From contig JASDFA010000003.1 in the NCBI GenBank assembly GCA_035772735.1, positions 30,434,001 to 30,498,000 on the forward strand: 64,000 nucleotides of DNA, given 5' to 3'. Made by a program: the position numbers and the translations under genes. Below are positions 11,049 through 21,954 of this stretch, in pieces. The notes beneath the pieces are model-generated. The model made no database searches and was not told the origin of the DNA. It saw nothing but the letters and a program-made list of their open reading frames with translations. Position 1 is the stretch's first letter. The number at the start of each line of letters is the position of its first letter. This DNA is from Datura wrightii. Lineage: Eukaryota > Streptophyta > Magnoliopsida > Solanales > Solanaceae.

Positions 11049-11671
11049 ATGGAGAACCAAGAGCAGAGAGATGCCCATATTGCTGAAGAAGCAAGGCATG
11101 CTGAGCTAGATCGACAATCTGCACTTCAAGATGTGAAGGATGCTCGAGATGTTGTTTTCAACACTGATTTACATGGAAGGGGCAACAAAGGTCAAAGATA
11201 TGCCCCTCAATTCTTCGATGAGGATGACCTGGACTTTTATGAAGTCAGGTCAATCAAAGCTATTCTACCACCACCATTGCCTGCTGAGGAAAAATTTGAC
11301 ATCACTAGCACCATGATCCAATTATTGAACATTAAGGGGGTGTTTAGTGGTCATGCAGCTGTTGATCAAACCTGCACCTAATGAACTATGGGAAAATGCA
11401 AGGCGTACAGGTTTCCCAGAGTCAGTCAGGACACTATACGGCTTAGACTCTTCCCCTTTTCTCTATCTAGGGAGGCCACTTTATGATTATAGGAGTTTCC
11501 CAACGACTCTATTACCAATTGGAGGGATCTCAAGCAAGCTTTTATAGAGATATTTTTTCCACCCTCCTGGATGCTGCAGCTTAAGGACAAAATCTATAAT
11601 TTTCGACAACTAAAGACTGAGGCACTCCATGAAACCTGGTTGAGGTTGAAGAAGAAGTTGCTTAATCCCTA
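11049..11671 (+). pseudogene. Element D gag remnant
   Basis: Starts ATGGAGAACCAAGAG. The first 110 codons are Glu/Arg/Ala-rich and then read FDITSTMIQLLNIKGVFSG, matching the C gag phrase HVTSIMLHLLQMKGLLRG. After a frame change the core LRLFPFSL, then NWRDLKQAFIEIFFPPS and LKDKIYNFRQL can be read to about 11671, parallel to C (LRLFPFSLAGEA, FFDRFFPPS, LRDNITNFRQL). It ends abruptly in the middle of the gag core; everything through integrase is missing. At least two internal stops or frameshifts. Confidence 0.75.
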
Positions 11672-12390
11672 AGAGTCCTCTGAATGCTTAAAACACTAAA
11701 AAGGACAATGACCAGGGATGGGCACAAGTTAATGTGTGATTGGGTAGGGATTTAACATGTAAATCTCTCACAATGAACTATTAAACTTGAGTTATAGGTT
11801 GTGATTAAAAATGGGAGGAATGGGTAATTGTAAAACATGATTAATGCATGCCCGGACATGGGGAATTCTGAATACCTCCACCAAATTAAAACCACCTGCA
11901 AACTGAATCAAAAATAAGGTAGGGACAGGCTTCACAAGCCTTCCTACAACTCGTAGGATAGCTCGTTAGGACTGTCCCAAGCTAAACTTGTAAAAACCAC
12001 GAGGTACAAAACCTAGTACAACTCATAGTATTGTGCTATGAGTTGTACCTAGAAATCATACAATGAGTCTGAAAAGGGTTAAGTCCAAAAGTGACAGTAC
12101 GATCCTTCCTACGACTCGTGGAACCGACTTACGAGTCGTACCATGAGTCATGGAGAAATATAGAACATTTGTTTTCAAGGGGCATGCTCATACGAATTGT
12201 TGTACGGACCGAACCTTGATGGTATGAGTCATACCTCAGAGGTGTAACATTGACCTGAGACATTATGAGTCACAGTACAAATCGTACCTCCAAGGTATGA
12301 CCCGTATTGTAGACTCGTAATAAATTATAGAGAACTTTTTTCTTGGTTTCTTTTTCTCAAATTTGGAATTCTAACACTTTTTATCCACAG
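11672..12390 (+). other. Element D pre-env region with motif array
   Basis: Non-coding. From 11940 to 12310 it holds many ACGAGTCGT-type motifs (examples: TACAACTCGTAGG, CGACTTACGAGTCGTACC, GGTATGACCCGTATTG) like those of the D LTR. A T-rich run then leads to the acceptor-like TATCCACAG at 12382-12390, immediately followed by GTACAATG. 11672-11940 holds nothing I recognise. This corresponds to array 2 plus acceptor of F; array 1 and the internal TATA box are not seen. Confidence 0.55.
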
Positions 12391-12398
12391 GTACAATG
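12382..12398 (+). promoter_or_regulatory. Splice acceptor-like site and ATG of element D env-position ORF
   Basis: TATCCACAG, GTACA, ATG. The same string (ACAG, GTACA, ATG) precedes the env-position ATG in F (30007-29998) and K (61863-61852). Conservation between otherwise diverged families argues for function. Confidence 0.6.
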
Positions 12399-14373
12399 AT
12401 GCAGAAATGAAAAGCATCCAAGGCAACTACTTGGAGGGCATTGATAGATGAAACCTCCGAATCCAAACAAGCGGGCTACACCCCTAGTGGTTCAGTGGAG
12501 GAACACTGGGTCGATACATCTGATACTGACGGGACCCGAACCACTAGGGTGAAGGATAAAGCCTAGGTCGTGGCGGCCACTGCCATATCTATTGGTGCTC
12601 CCCAGTCTGAGGAGGGAGCTGAAGAAAGATCCCAAGAGTCCAAAAATGGCTTTAATAAAGAAGAGGGGTTCGAAGAGGCCCAATCCGGCGATGCAGATAG
12701 TGAGTCCGCATTTGAGGAGGAGGCACCCAATGCCGAGCAGGAGCAGACTTCGCCTAGGGAGAACTGCACTATTCGGTGGAGAGTACCATGAGCCCAGGAA
12801 ATATATAAACAGGGGATTGCTCTCATCACCAAGAACAAACCTAGGCAGAGCATTCAAGAAGAGCTGCGTATCCTCACCCATTCACTAAACGAGGTGGAGG
12901 AGATGAAGCGAATATTTAGCTTCTATGGATTCGACTTGTTGGATAGGGCCTCGGATAAATACACTTCAGAGATCGTCTGGGAGTTCTACGCCAATTATTT
13001 GGCAACCATGGAGAAGAAAGATGAAGAGGGGTAAAAATTGAAAGATCAGCCCAAGCTAGAGAGCTTCATGGTAAGAGGCCAAAATATGGATATATCTGAG
13101 CGCACTATTGCTTGGGTGTTATATGGACCCCAATTCATACCACCACATGTGACACCGGTGTATGACTATCGGGTGGAGGACTTGAAACAGATCAAGCAGT
13201 TGGGTTTTGATAAGAGGTGGAGATAGATTCAGTGGTTGTCAAGAGTTATTGCTGAGGACAATGAAGAGGCAGAATGGGTCACTAGCGGCAAATAGGTCAC
13301 AAAGAATTCTCTGAACTTCATAGCAAAAGCCTGGTGGATGTTAGTGCACCACCGGTTGGCCCCGATAGTAAATGATAGTACCTTCAGCGCAGACATAGCA
13401 GCTTTGGTGGCATGTATCATATCCAGATACCCCATAAATATCCTGAGGGTCATTGCGAAGGAGATCTAGGATAGGGCTATGAGAATGAGCACTACCCTCC
13501 CATTCCCGAGTCTCGTATTAAGACTGTGCACAGAGGCAAGTATCAAGGTGCGTTGTGGTGAGAAGCACTTGATCGGAGCATAGTGGATCGCTGATATTGG
13601 CTTAATTTGGGATGAGATAAACCTAGTAAGTTGGGCATAACTTTCTACCGCAATCCCAGTATCACAGATAGTTGGGGGCGCACAGGTGAATTCCCCAACT
13701 TCACAAGAGCATGGCGAGACACTGGATATAGATGCCAATCATTCATATGCAACTCCTAGCACCTCTGCCACACCACCTATGAGCCTCCCAAGCCAGAATC
13801 CAGCGGTGTACATGCTAGTGCCTTATGAATTTCTCCAAAAGCTGGCCAAGATACTGACTATAGCTGAGATGAAGGTTCCGTCAATGATGGAGAACGTCAA
13901 GCCTTAGGTAAAGGCTGAGATTGAGACAGCTGCACAGGCCCTACACGCTAGGATAGATGGCTTTGAGAGAAGATTTAATGTGTGTATGGCCGAGAATAAT
14001 GACATGGGCAACCTCCGTGAGGAGTTTGGGGCTCTTTAGAGTCAAGTTGTCAAGTTGTCATCATGGCAATCGACAATCATAATGCCCCCACTCTTCCTGA
14101 ACTCGATGTTGGCATTGATGAGGAGCTTGATCTGGTGGCTTATTGGGAACCTATAGGAGCTGAGAAGGTGAAAGGGAAAAAGAAGTTCTCTGAGGATGTT
14201 GGAGACGATACCCTAAAGAAGAAGAGAAAGAGAGAAAAGAGAGAGTGCAAGAAGGCAAGATTGGAGAGGCAGCAAACTCATGACGAGCATCAGTTGGAGC
14301 TTCTTGAGAGAGTAAGAGAAGTGGGTAGCTCCACCATGGCCCATGCAAAGCTTGTAGGTGGCAAGGACCCTTA
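12396..14373 (+). pseudogene. Element D env-position ORF, broken
   Basis: From about 12690 a single frame with scattered stops reads an acidic N-terminal part, then SFYGFDLLDRASDKYTS, WEFYANYLATME, VRGQNMDISERTIAWVLYGP (12990-13130), FIAKAWWMLVHHRLAPIVND (13320-13375), VACIISRYPINILRVIAKEI and a C-terminal charged helix rich in Lys/Arg/Glu ending at 14373. F has the same blocks (PVDISERTISRLLYKPEY; LVRHRLVPTNND). Stops are mainly TAG where Gln is expected (13906, 14038 and others), fitting CAG to TAG decay. Function unknown; no membrane segment seen. Confidence 0.7.
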
Positions 14374-14580
14374 GGGTGAGCCACATTCAGCCCCAGTGAT
14401 TCCAGAGGTTGTAGAGGCGACCGATACTACTAAGGGGTAGCCATTCCCCCTACTGATACACCAGTGAATTCGCCGGCCACCACTAGTACCACGATTGCAA
14501 TGGAGGTACCACCTCTGCAAGATGACAAGAGTGCTTTGTATGCCGTAGGTATGTTCCCTTCCTTCTGCTTTAAATTCTAT

Positions 14581-14622
14581 GCTTTGGGGACGAAGCATGC
14601 TTTTCAAAAAAGGGGAGGGGGT
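14581..14622 (+). other. Internal GGGGAC hairpin and purine tract, element D
   Basis: GCTTTGGGGACGAAGC (short imperfect stem), then CATGCTTTTC and AAAAAAGGGGAGGGGG. It is nearly identical to the one in E at 20419-20458. It lies about 200 nt after the env-position stop and about 1.5 kb (without E) before the 3' LTR. Confidence 0.6.
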
Positions 14623-15432
14623 GTACTTGTATTTTTGAGATTTTGTGGGATTCGTCCGAGGGTTTATCTTGCTGTGTTTTTTTCCCTCGGGCATGCTATC
14701 TAGTAGAACCAGCACATTTAGGATTTTATTTTCTTGTGTTTTTGTTTAATTAGAAAGTAGCTTACAAGTACTCAACCAATAAATTGCACTAGTTTTGAAT
14801 TTATGGAAAAATTGACCCTATTTAAAATTTTTTGATGGTTATCTATGTACTTATTCATTGCAAAGCATGATTTTCGTGGATCTTTTTACGACATTTAGTG
14901 TATTAGAATGAATAGTTTTTGTTAGCCATGTATAAACCGGAAAGATAGAATGAATGCAATAAATGTACCATGAGTGAGTGAGGTCTAATACCTAGTTCAA
15001 TACTGCGTGGAGGATCTAGAACTTGCCCGGTTAGTCTTTACATAGGTTTTAGGATGGTTGGTTAGGAAAGGATCATAAGACGTAATTTTAGATCAATTTT
15101 AGCTTAAATGACCCTACCAAAATGATATGATTCCCTTGATCCTGATTTTGAGCTTTAAATGAACCATTTTTCTTTAATTAACTGACTAACCGTACCCATT
15201 CTTTATAAGGAACCTATTCTGGCGCTCCTTGGAAATTGTGAACCTCAACATAGGCAAGATGCTTAAGTTGAGGGTGGCTAGAGTAGGGGTGCATAAATCT
15301 TGGGAAGGTGAAAAAGGAAGAGAAAAGAAAAAGGTAAAAAATGAGGAATGGTGTGACAAAATAAGAAAAAGAAAGAAAAATTGAAAAAGAAAATTCAAAA
15401 AGAGGGATGCATAAAAATTTGAAGAAACACAC
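14623..15432 (+). other. Element D 3' UTR, left part
   Basis: No gene. Colinear with 20459-21300 of element E: TTTAATTAGAAAGTAGCTTA, GATCTAGAACTTGCCCGGTTAG, and TTGAGGGTGGCTAGAGTAGG followed by a very A/G-rich run (15300-15430). It is cut at 15432 by E and continues at 23526. Confidence 0.75.
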
Positions 15433-17018
15433 TGATGTGCTGTGGATTTACAACACTTTCGATGCTCAAAACTAAGAAAATAGCATGGACTTAGGTGTAT
15501 TTATGTGGATATAAGGCATTTTTCCTTTGGTTACAGGATAAATTGGTGTTGGAGTAAAAAAATTTAAAAGATAGCCTGAAGTGTGAAAATAAGCTGAAAT
15601 TGTAGTCCACAGTACGAGCTGTAGGAAGGTCCTATGAGTCGTGCTGGTGGTCGTGGAAAGTTGCAGAGGGATAATGTTGAAGAGATGTAGTGTACGAGTT
15701 TCAGTATGAGTCGTACCAAGCTTGTACGAGTCGTGGTGATGAAGTCGTGAAAAGATTCAGAAGATTTGCATAAAAAACTGACTCCTGCTACGGAAAGGAA
15801 GTACGAACCATGGAATGAAAGTACGAGCCGTACCATGGCGGTCGTGATGAACTTCAAAAATATTTCAAAGACTCAGAGTCAAGCCACGGTAGCTCAGTAC
15901 GGATCGTAAGATGAAGGTACAAGTCATACTAGAAGCCAACACTTAGCCAAAATTCAGCCAGTCATGCAATGTATGAAAGGAAGTTACGAGTCGTATGATC
16001 ATGCTACGGATCGTAGGTTGAATTATGACGTGGGCGGAACCAGATATGGAAATTCACCCTGTCCTAGGAAAATGATTCTTGTGTCTGTGTAAATACATTT
16101 TATGTTTTATTTTCAGTAGATATCATCAAAGATTATCGAAGAGAAAAGATTTTTAGGAGAGAAAGAGAGAATTGAGTTGATTTGACTTGTGATCAACCTT
16201 TTCTTGAATTCTTCTTTCTATTTGTTCTTCAAGATTTTGCTGATTAATTAAAGGAAGTATTTTTCCCATTCATAATTGTAAGTACTAATTTATGTTTTTA
16301 ATCATGAATGCAATTCACAACCTTACCACTATGAGAGGCTAAAACTTCCATAGCTATGGTTGTGGGAACCATGGTGGATTAACAAGCTAGGGTTGCACAA
16401 AGTGATTCTAAAACGAGTACAAACACTTATATTGTATTCTCTTCATTCTTAAACATTTCTTAATAGTGCGCAATGTTAGGACATGCCCGAATTCTTTACT
16501 TTCTTAGGACTAAGAGGTAGAGATTAGGAAAAGAGAATTACAACGGAGCCTTGATTTTGATGATCATTGTATTAACTTGAGTTGTGGTCGCAGGATAGTT
16601 AAATCTGGAACTTAGTGATAACGGATAGTTTGAAACCGCTGTTGAGATTTTGTCGAGTAATTGAGTATAGTCATTCAATAGGAACTAGTCTGTCGTTTAA
16701 ATGAACCTTAGTTATTAGTTCTATAAGTAAGTATTAGTGATGATCACGAGCGTATACCCAAAGCAGTTATGAACCCATTGGAATACAAATCCTAGTTATC
16801 CTTTAATATTGATTCACCACCGGATTTTTGATAATTGTTTTTATCATTGATTTTCTTTAGAACCCCTAGTTTTGAAGTAACTACCTCACATGTTCACTTA
16901 CCAGTTGTAATCTAGCTCTTCCATATTCCCTATGAGATCGACCCCAACCTTTAGTTAGGTTCTTTATTGCAAACATCCGCTTCATATTTCAGTAAGAGGT
17001 GTTATTTGAGCGTTATTA
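15433..17018 (+). repeat. Element E 5' LTR
   Basis: TGATGTGCTGTGGATTTAC start and ...GAGCGTTATTA end. ACGAGTCGT-type array at 15605-16020, degenerate TATA (TGTAAATA) near 16088, U5 donor-like AATTGTAAGTAC near 16280. Pairs with 21955-23525. Confidence 0.9.
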
Positions 17019-17023
17019 AAAAG

Positions 17024-17041
17024 TGGCGCCGTTGTTGGGGA
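17024..17041 (+). other. Primer-binding site of element E (tRNA-Asp type)
   Basis: TGGCGCCGTTGTTGGGGA, one base off the reference Athila tRNA-Asp site; the best copy in the window. Confidence 0.88.
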
Positions 17042-17094
17042 ATATGACTAAGACTAGGTTATTAGCTTGTATTTGACTTGTTGGTAGTTACATT

Positions 17095-17138
17095 ACTTTT
17101 TACGCTTTTTCTTTGTTTTTCTTTTGTGACTCCCTCAG
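17095..17138 (+). promoter_or_regulatory. Leader splice-acceptor-like site, element E
   Basis: Long T/C-rich run (TTTTTCTTTGTTTTTCTTTT) ending GACTCCCTCAG at 17138, then GA. It is 96-97 nt after the primer site and just before the ATG at 17177. Confidence 0.5.
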
Positions 17139-17176
17139 GACACATCAAAGGAACAACCTTTCACTTGAGCACTCAA

Positions 17177-20100
17177 ATGGATCATGATAAGCTGCCAACA
17201 CCTATGGAAGAAATAGTGACTCATGATACATTGGCAGCTGTGCTAATAAATTATGAAGAAGACGGGAACCCAGAATACAAAAAAATGGTTAATGCTTTAA
17301 ATAGGGCAAGTTCATATAACTTCTGCCCAAAGAAGTTAGACTTGGACTTAAAGAACCGTTCAACACCCCGACCAAGCCATTCGTGGAGGTACCACCAATC
17401 CTTGAACTGAAAGCATTACCTCCTCATCTCAAGTATGCATTCCTTGGAAAGGACAACACTTTGCCGGTCATAATTGCAGCGAACCTGTTAGATGAGTAGG
17501 TGGAAGCTTTGGTTAATATCTTGAAAAGATACAAAAAGGCAATTGGCTGAACCATAGCTGATATCATCGTAATTCCACCAGGCATATGTACCCATAAGAT
17601 CCAACTTGAACCAGATTGTAAGCCGAGTATAGAGCATCAATACCGCCTGAACCCTCCAATGTAAGAAGTTTTTAGAAAGGATATTATCAAGTGGATGGAT
17701 GCTAGGGTGATATATCCCATAGCAGACAGGCAGTGGGTAAGTCCTGTCCAGTGCGTGCCAAAGAAAGGAGGGATTACAGTGGTACCCAATGAAAAGAATG
17801 AGCTGATACCGATATGACCAGTCATAGGATGACATGTGTACATGAATTATAGGAAACTCAACCATTGTACTCAGAAAGACCATTTTCCAATGCCATTTTG
17901 GGATCAGATGCTTTATAGACTCGCAGGGAGAGGATGGTACGGTTTCCTTGATGGATATTTAGGGTATAATCATATCACTATTGATCCAGAAGATCAGGAG
18001 AAGACAACCTTCACCTGTCCATATGGAACTTTTGCCTTCAGAAGAATGCCATTCGGATTATGTAATGCACCAACCACCTTTTAGTGCTGTATGATGTCCA
18101 TATTCTCAGAAATGGTGGAGGACACCATTGAAGTATTTATGGATGATTTTTTTGTTGCAGGTGATTCATTTGAATCATGACTTAATCGTCTGGGAAGAGT
18201 GTTGAAAAGATGTGAAGAAACCAATCTAGTCCTAAACTGGGAAAAATATCATTTTGTTGTTAAGGAGGGGATAGTGTTGGGCCATAAAATCTCGAGAAAG
18301 GGGATTGAGGTGGACAAGGCAAAAATTGAGGTTATAGTAGGATTGCCACCCCCTATTTCCATAAAAAGAGTCAGAAGCTTCTTAGGGCATGTAGGGTTCT
18401 ACTGGCGCTTTATCAAGGACTTTTCAAAAATTGCACAGCCATTGTGCAAATTACTAGAGAAAGAGGTAAAGTTCATGTTCCATGAGGCATGTCTAAAGGC
18501 CTTTGAGTGTCTAAAATAAAAGCTCACCACTGTTCCTATCATCATAGCTCCAGATTGGTCTCTTCCCTTCGAGGTAATGTGTGATGCTAGCGGTGTTGCT
18601 CTTGTTGCTGCTTTAGCCCAAAGGAGAGAAAAGATCTTTCATCTAATCTATTGCGCCAGTAAAACACGCAATATAGCCCCGAAGAATTATACAGTCACAT
18701 AGCAGGAACTACTAGAAGTGGTCTTTGAATTTGAAAAATTCCAAGCATATTTTCTTTGAGGGTGATCATTAATACAAACCATGATACATTGAGGTACCTG
18801 ATGTCTAAAAAGGATACCAAGCCCAGATTGATACGGTGGGTGCTCTTGCTTCAAGAATTTGAGTTTGAGGTGAAGGATCGAAAGGGAATAGAAAATCAGG
18901 TAGCACATCATTTATCCAGGCTTGAGTCTGAAGCGAAGGAGAGGATGGAAATTTATATCAATGATGCCTTCCCAGACAAATAGGTACTAGCTGCATCGCA
19001 GGATTTAGTTCCCTGGTTTGCCGATTTTGCAAATTATTTGGTTAGCGATATGATGCTAGCAGACCTAACTCCTCAGCAGAAGAAGAAGTTCTTATTCGAT
19101 GCCCGAAGATATTACTGGGATGAGCCATATTTATTCCACATTTGTGCAGACGGGATCATCCGTAGGCGTGTTCCAGAAGTAGAGATGCTGAGCATTCTTG
19201 AGGCATGTCACTCATCTCCTATTGGGGGTCATTACAGTGGTATCAGAATGACACATAAGATTTTACAATGCAGATATTTCTGGCCATCTATTCACCAAGA
19301 TGCATATGACTTCACCAAGTCTTGTGATCAATGCCAAAGGAAGGGAAACATTACTCTTAGACATGAGTTGCCACTAACCCTTATCTTAGAAGTAGAGTTG
19401 TTTGATGTGTGGGGGATTGATTTTATGGGCCCATTCATTAGCTCATATGGAATGAAGTATATTCTGGTAGCTGTGGATTATGTCTCCAAATGGGTGGATG
19501 CAATTTCCCTACCAAACAATGAAGGCAAGAGTGTTACAGCATTCCTTCGAAAACATATATTCGCCAGGTTTGGCACTCCAGAGCTATTATCAGTGGTGGT
19601 GGATCTCACTTCTGCAATTGCCTCTTCAAAACCTTGTTGGAAAAATATGGTATCAAGAATAAGGTGGCCACACCCTACCACCCTCAGTCAAGTGGACAAG
19701 TGGAAGTTTTGAAAAGGGAAATCAAGACCATCCTGGCTAACACAGTGAATACTAGCCAGATGGATTGGTCAAGGAAGCTTGATGATGCACTGTGGGCTTA
19801 CCGAACAGCTTATAAGACTCCCATTGGTTCATCTCCGTACCAGTTGGTTTATCGCAAAGCGTGCCACTTACCAGTTGAATTAGACCATAAGGCATTATGG
19901 GCTTTGAAAAGGCTGAACATGAACGGGAATGAAGCTACCAAGCTAAGACTTAACCAGCTTAATGAGTTTGATGAATTCCGACTTAAGGATTATGAGAGTG
20001 CAGCTATCTATAAATAAAGAATGAAGATCTACCATGACAAAATGATTGAAAGAAGGGATTTTAGCCCAGGTGATTTGGTCCTACTATTTAACTCAAGACT

Positions 20101-20296
20101 CTGGTTGTATCCTAGAAAGTTGAAATCTCGATGGATGGGACCTTACAGAGTAGTGCAAGTGTCTCCATATGGTGCAGTGGAACTTGAGAACAAAGAATGA
20201 AAAATATTTAAAGTAAATGGGCAAAGAATAAAAGTGTATCTGGGAGATGAGGAAGAATTAAAAAGAATAGAGGAAGTATACCTTGATGACGCATGA
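17177..20296 (+). pseudogene. Element E pol: RT, RNase H, integrase, decayed
   Basis: The first ATG after the leader acceptor opens MDHDKLPTPMEEIVTHDTLA, and the frame runs straight into the RT N-terminal extension (PKKLDLDLKNR), with no gag or protease before it. RT palm: CVPKKGGIT (17760), YGTFAFRRMPFGLCNAPTTF (18025-18084), catalytic FMDDF (about 18138). RNase H start CDASGVAL (18580). Integrase: HHCC zinc finger (H in EACHSS and GGHYSG; C in SCDQCQR, 19195-19340), core GIDFMGPF (19418) and VAVDYVSKW; a frameshift near 19600 destroys the second catalytic Asp region; the tail reads TPYHPQSSGQVEV (19670) to the stop at 20294-20296. Stops include TAG at 18082-18084 where F has Gln. Confidence 0.88.
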
Positions 20297-20310
20297 GGAG
20301 TCACAAACGT

Positions 20311-20360
20311 CATGTCATGCCACGACATTAAATCAGGCGCTGTATGGGAGGCAATCCATG
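20311..20360 (+). other. Post-pol hairpin block, element E
   Basis: CATGTCATGCCACGACATT (stem ATGTC/GACAT), then AAATCAGGCGCTGTATGGGA and GGCAATCC. It begins 15 nt after the pol stop. Homologous blocks are in C, F and K. Confidence 0.65.
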
Positions 20361-20418
20361 GAAGGTGAAGTTTGAGTAGCCCGAGGTATGTTCTCTTCTC
20401 TATGTTCTTATATTTTAT

Positions 20419-20458
20419 GCTTTGGGGACGAAGCTTACTTTTCAAAAAGGGGAGGGTG
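20419..20458 (+). other. Internal GGGGAC hairpin and purine tract, element E
   Basis: GCTTTGGGGACGAAGC, then TTACTTTTC and AAAAAGGGGAGGG. In E it follows the hairpin block by only about 60 nt because there is no env-position ORF. Confidence 0.6.
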
Positions 20459-21954
20459 TACTTGTGATTTTTTTGGATTTTTGAATCATCTGAGGATTTT
20501 TCTTGTTGTGTTTCTTTTCCCTCAAGCATGCTATCTAGTAGAACTGGCATGTGTAGGATTTTTATTTTTTAGTTTGTCATTTTTGTTTAATTAGAAAGTA
20601 ACTTAGGAGTACTCAGCCAATAAAAATGCACTAGTTTTGATTTTTGAAACAATTGACCCTGTTTAAATTTTTTTTGATGCATTAGCTATGTATTTGTGAC
20701 AAGATGCATGATTTCTGTGGATCTTTTGATTTCAATTAGTTTATTAATATGAGTGGTCTTGTTAATCCATGTGTAAACTAGACAGGTGAGGTGAAAATAG
20801 TTCATGTACCATGTGTGAGTGAGCTATAGTATTCAGTTCGGTATTGTGTTGAAGATCTAGAACTTGCCTAGTTGGTCTTTGCATAGGCTAAGGATGGTTG
20901 TTTAGGATATGATCATATTCCATCTTTTTTATCTCACTTTTAGCCTATATTACCCTACCAAAGTTGCATGAATCCCTTGATCCCAAGTTTGAGCCTTAAT
21001 AGACCATGTTTCTTTGATTTACCGATTAACCATACCCATTTGTTTACAATGAACCTGTTTTGGCCCTGGTCCTTCCTTGGATATTGTGAACTCAACATAA
21101 GAAAAATGCTTAAGTTGAGGGTGGCTAGAGTAGGGGTGCGTAAATGGTGGAACAGAAGAAAGGAAAAGAAAAGAGAAAAGAAATGGTGAAAAATGAGATG
21201 AGGTGTGGTGTGGTGAAAAGAAAAGAGATGAGAAATATTGAGAATCTTGAAAAAGAAATTTCAAATGAAAATAAAAATGCTGAAAAGTTGAAAATACACC
21301 GCATCCATGCAAATGTGTATAAAGAGAAGTGAAAAGGGATGAAAAAAGGAATGAAAGAATAAAGGGTGAAATAGGTGAATGGTGTAGCCAATGTATATAG
21401 TGCCAAGGAAGGGATAGTCACTTATAAAATCCTCCATCTTTATCATGTACAACCCTAAGCCTACATTACAAGCCATACCAAGTCCTATAGTGATCCTAAC
21501 TCGATCATTTGATAAACCATATCAGAGAAAATAAGGGCAAGCCTATGGTATCTAACACATTATACTTGTAACTTCTTTGTGAGTGAGCGCTTTACTTGTT
21601 TAGTCCCATGCTATGCTTGATATTTCATATCTGACCGGGGACTTCATTTGTCTGAGGGTACATGAATTATGTTTTATTTTACCATTGGTCTATGTGAAAA
21701 ATATTGGTGGTGACTTGATTGCCTGTTGATAACTAGATGGCATGTCTTGATCCCTTTTTATGATGTTTTGAGGTTGCTTGTAATGCATTAGCTAATGTTG
21801 TTCCATGTGAAAGGGTCAATACAATTTGTATAGAAAGTGCAAGTTTTGTTTGAGTATTGGCAGTAGTATCTTAAGTCTATTTTCTAGTTGAGCGTCGTGT
21901 TTAATTTTTCTTTTCTTTTCCTGAGGACATGCAAAAGCCTTAAGTTCAGTGTGT
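20459..21954 (+). other. Element E 3' UTR and polypurine region
   Basis: About 1.5 kb, no gene. Contains TTGAGGGTGGCTAGAGTAGG (about 21114), an A/G-rich segment, the shared block 21455-21550 (AGTCCTATAGTGATCC ... AAGGGCAAGCCTATGG), and at the end GAGGACATGCAAAAGCC, TTAAGTTCAGTGTGT directly before the 3' LTR. This last stretch is an unusually poor polypurine tract, as in D and F. Confidence 0.7.

Noticed and set aside
12492..12888. Overlapping frames on both strands near 12.5-12.9 kb
   Set aside because: They are shadows of the acidic, GA-rich N-terminal part of the D env-position pseudogene.
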